From contig JBAZOY010000054.1 of NCBI GenBank assembly GCA_041648505.1, positions 1-16,713 on the forward strand: 16,713 nucleotides of DNA. The letters run 5' to 3'. This stretch comes from JBAZOY01 sp041648505 (GTDB lineage: Bacteria > Desulfobacterota > Syntrophia > Syntrophales > CG2-30-49-12). The notes beneath the pieces are model-generated. The model did not search any database and was not told where the DNA came from. It saw nothing but the letters and a program-made list of their open reading frames with translations. Shown in pieces: positions 14,787 to 16,713 of the stretch (positions are counted from its first letter, which is position 1; each line of letters begins with the position of its first letter). The position numbers and the translations under genes were made by a program.

Positions 14787-14860
14787 TTTGATGAGAAATT
14801 ACTTTTTTGTGTGGAAAGTATAGGGAAAGGCATTCTTGTCTGTCAAGGCAATTTTCTTAT
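14787..14860 (-). repeat. Promoter-bearing repeat, copy B
   Basis: Partner of the copy at 11727-11800, aligned without gaps, about 74% identical by eye. It carries the promoter of the clpB-like gene. The two copies flank that gene in the same orientation, so it is bracketed by diverged direct repeats. Confidence 0.7.
14817..14846 (-). promoter_or_regulatory. Near-consensus sigma-70 promoter of the clpB-like gene
   Basis: Minus strand: TTGACA (14846-14841), 18-base spacer, TATACT (14822-14817). It lies just past the end of the acyl-ligase gene and gives a leader of about 290 bases that includes the 21-bp hairpin. No CIRCE element and no sigma-32-like sequence is visible, so heat control, if present, uses another mechanism. 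Confidence 0.7.
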
Positions 14861-14881
14861 CAAATCCCCTTCCTCAGTCTC

Positions 14882-16713
14882 CTATTTAGGGAGTGGAGCC
14901 GGCAGAGAAGCTCTCTGGAGCAGGGTCACCCTCTCCCTGAGCTTGTCTGCTATCGCCTGATAATCCAATCCCTTGTTATCATCCGGAGTTAATGGCTCTC
15001 CGAATATAACACTGACCTTCTTAAACCTCATCACCCATGTTCCTCTGGGTAATACATCAACAGAGCCTTCTATGTAAGTGGGAATTAAAGGTATTTTCAG
15101 CTCCCCGGCCAGGATGCCAACCCCTTTCTTGAAAGGCATTATTCTGCCATCTACGGATCTGCCCCCTTCGGGAAATACGACAAGCGCCCTGCCTTCTTTC
15201 AAAACATAGGCAGATGCCTGAAGTGATTCAGAAAGACCTGAATTTGCATCTATGGTAATAATGTGTCCCCACCTGGCAAGTCTCGAGGTCACCACCCCAC
15301 GGTAAAAACCACGGAAACCGACGATGTGCAACTTTGAAAACATCTTCCTGAGCACAGCGCTAATTATAAATCCATCTATATAACTTGCATGATTTGGAGC
15401 AATAATACAGGCTCCTTCAGCCGGAATGTTTTCTATCCCCTCCACCTCAAGTCTCAGGAAAAGGCGGGCGAAAAGGTGAATAACCCATAAAACAAAGCGA
15501 AGAGCAGTATCACTTACTATCCCCTTCTTCAGGCCTAACCTCTCTACCATTTCCTCGGGGGATTGACTAAGTATTTCAGCCCAGGACAATGATTTCCTGA
15601 AAGTCTCTACGCCCGAGACACCATCTGTATATTCTATCATCCTTAGAATAACATCCCTTACAGTAGCAACCTCTGATGGAAAGGATGCGGGTAATGCTAT
15701 GCCAAGACTGCTTTCCAGAGCTACCATAAGCTCTACCATTCCGAGGGAGTCTATCCCCAGGTCCATCTCCAGATGGGAACCACCCAAAATCTTCCGCTTG
15801 GTTATCACCGACAGTACCCGAAAGACCACCTTGCCGGCATCTGATTCCATAAGCATCTGTTCTTCATCGGATATGGGTAGTTCCTCTGTTATCGCAGTCG
15901 ATTCCGCTTCAACTACCATGAACCTTTTTATCTTGCCGAGATGGGTTCTGGGAAACGGTTCCTTTAAGATACCAAAATCGGTAGCACGGCTATAGGGAGG
16001 CAGTGTGGCCGAGAGCTTTTCCATCTGCCATCTTATTGCCTCATTTATATTGCCGATACCATCGGCAGAAATCTTCTCCATGTTTGGAAATACGAGGGCC
16101 TTGATACCCACAAAGCTTTCCGGATGCGAGGGATCGGGAATGCCGGTAATACAGACCTCTTTTATATACGGGCTTTGGAGATAATGATTTTCCACGTCCT
16201 CCGGGTAGATGTTCTTTCCGGAGTTCAAGACAATGACTTCTTTAGTTCTCCCCGTAATAAAGAGAAAACCATCGGAGTCAAGACAGCCAAGATCGCCTGA
16301 ATGGAACCACCCCCTTCTTATAACCTCGGACGTAGCCTCATGATTCCTATAGTAGCCCTTCATAAGATTGGGGCCTTTGATGACAATGTCTCCCACACCT
16401 TCCGTATCAGGGTTGTCTATCCTTATCTCAACTCCCTCTACAGCTTTACCAACCGAACCTATCCTCTTTTTCCCCGGTAAATTGAAGGTCACTACCGGAG
16501 ATGTCTCCGTAAGACCGTAACCTTCAAAGATTGTAAACCCAAGCGCTTCCATATCAGATAAGATGCAGGGGTCAAGCCTTGCCCCACCACTGGTGAAGAA
16601 TCTTAGCCCTGGTCCAAACTCACGTTGGATCCTTTTAAATATATACTTTCCCATATTAAAGCCTGTACTGCGCCTTACCCATCCTGCAACACTAAATAAA
16701 AGTCCGGTAATTA
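14882..16713 (-). CDS. Acyl-CoA/acyl-ACP ligase, acyl-carrier and PlsC acyltransferase fusion (partial)
   Basis: The frame stays open to the right edge, so the N-terminus is outside; 610 residues are visible. Counting from the Met at 16654: the second half of an AMP-forming ligase with EGYGLTETSPV (44-54), HSGDLG (118-123), GRTKEVIVLNSGKNIYPED (135-153) and the C-terminal Lys motif LGKIKR (239-244); an acyl-carrier domain with GIDSLGMVEL, phosphopantetheine Ser S303; then an LPLAT/PlsC acyltransferase with NHASYID (H422, D427 of HX4D) and FPEGGRS (494-500). The enzyme should activate a fatty acid with ATP, hold it on its own carrier and pass it to a lysophospholipid or glycerol-phosphate acceptor at the inner membrane, for acyl recycling. 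It is like Aas in content but with the domains in reverse order and an internal carrier. All visible catalytic residues are present. Confidence 0.9.
   Translation of the reverse strand, partial: ITGLLFSVAGWVRRSTGFNMGKYIFKRIQREFGPGLRFFTSGGARLDPCILSDMEALGFTIFEGYGLTETSPVVTFNLPGKKRIGSVGKAVEGVEIRIDNPDTEGVGDIVIKGPNLMKGYYRNHEATSEVIRRGWFHSGDLGCLDSDGFLFITGRTKEVIVLNSGKNIYPEDVENHYLQSPYIKEVCITGIPDPSHPESFVGIKALVFPNMEKISADGIGNINEAIRWQMEKLSATLPPYSRATDFGILKEPFPRTHLGKIKRFMVVEAESTAITEELPISDEEQMLMESDAGKVVFRVLSVITKRKILGGSHLEMDLGIDSLGMVELMVALESSLGIALPASFPSEVATVRDVILRMIEYTDGVSGVETFRKSLSWAEILSQSPEEMVERLGLKKGIVSDTALRFVLWVIHLFARLFLRLEVEGIENIPAEGACIIAPNHASYIDGFIISAVLRKMFSKLHIVGFRGFYRGVVTSRLARWGHIITIDANSGLSESLQASAYVLKEGRALVVFPEGGRSVDGRIMPFKKGVGILAGELKIPLIPTYIEGSVDVLPRGTWVMRFKKVSVIFGEPLTPDDNKGLDYQAIADKLRERVTLLQRASLPAPLPK

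Noticed and set aside
1..16713. CRISPR arrays, rRNA genes, prophage structural genes
   Set aside because: No regularly spaced repeats, conserved rRNA segments or capsid/tail-like proteins were seen.

Overview
The window reads as accessory DNA from an anaerobic, sulfur-metabolising bacterium, most plausibly Nitrospirota or Desulfobacterota. This is inferred from gene content only: a DsrM/DsrK-type membrane redox pair, a DsrC-family protein, a histidine kinase with a Cys-rich two-CW insert, and a trace of a corrinoid-linked methyltransferase. No rRNA, tRNA or CRISPR array is visible.

Layout. 1-1226 is mostly decayed: the tail of a protein from the left edge, then a fragment of a pterin-binding methyltransferase. 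1265-7401, on the plus strand, is the core: a 15-bp inverted repeat, a receiver-only response regulator, a membrane histidine kinase with seven Cys between HAMP and PAS, a NarI/DsrM-like dihaem cytochrome b, a DsrK/HdrD-like iron-sulfur protein, and after a 585-bp gap a protein made of two DsrC domains in tandem. 7482-7670 is the remains of a second kinase ATPase domain. 7709-8152 (minus) is an Rrf2/IscR-type regulator with three Cys. 8438-8975 is a heavily frameshifted integron-type integrase. 9221-11212 (minus) holds a coiled-coil single-pass membrane protein, possibly preceded by an overlapping minigene, and a multi-pass membrane protein, separated by long intergenic DNA with strong hairpins. 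11918-14521 (minus) is a ClpB-type disaggregase whose second ATPase domain has lost its catalytic residues. 14882 to the right edge (minus) is an acyl-CoA/acyl-ACP ligase, acyl-carrier and acyltransferase fusion.

How the genes may work together. DsrMK complexes move electrons between menaquinol and a cytoplasmic thiol partner, and DsrC is the known partner of DsrK. Here a minimal MK pair has its own two-component system with a possible redox-sensing kinase, a nearby double DsrC without the terminal catalytic Cys, and a nearby Fe-S type repressor. I infer a redox or sulfur-responsive regulatory module. Separately, two near-consensus promoters inside a 74-bp diverged repeat precede the clpB-like gene and the multi-pass membrane protein gene, suggesting that these two share regulation. 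The best leads are the double DsrC with its MK and kinase neighbours, and the ClpB with a degenerate D2 domain.
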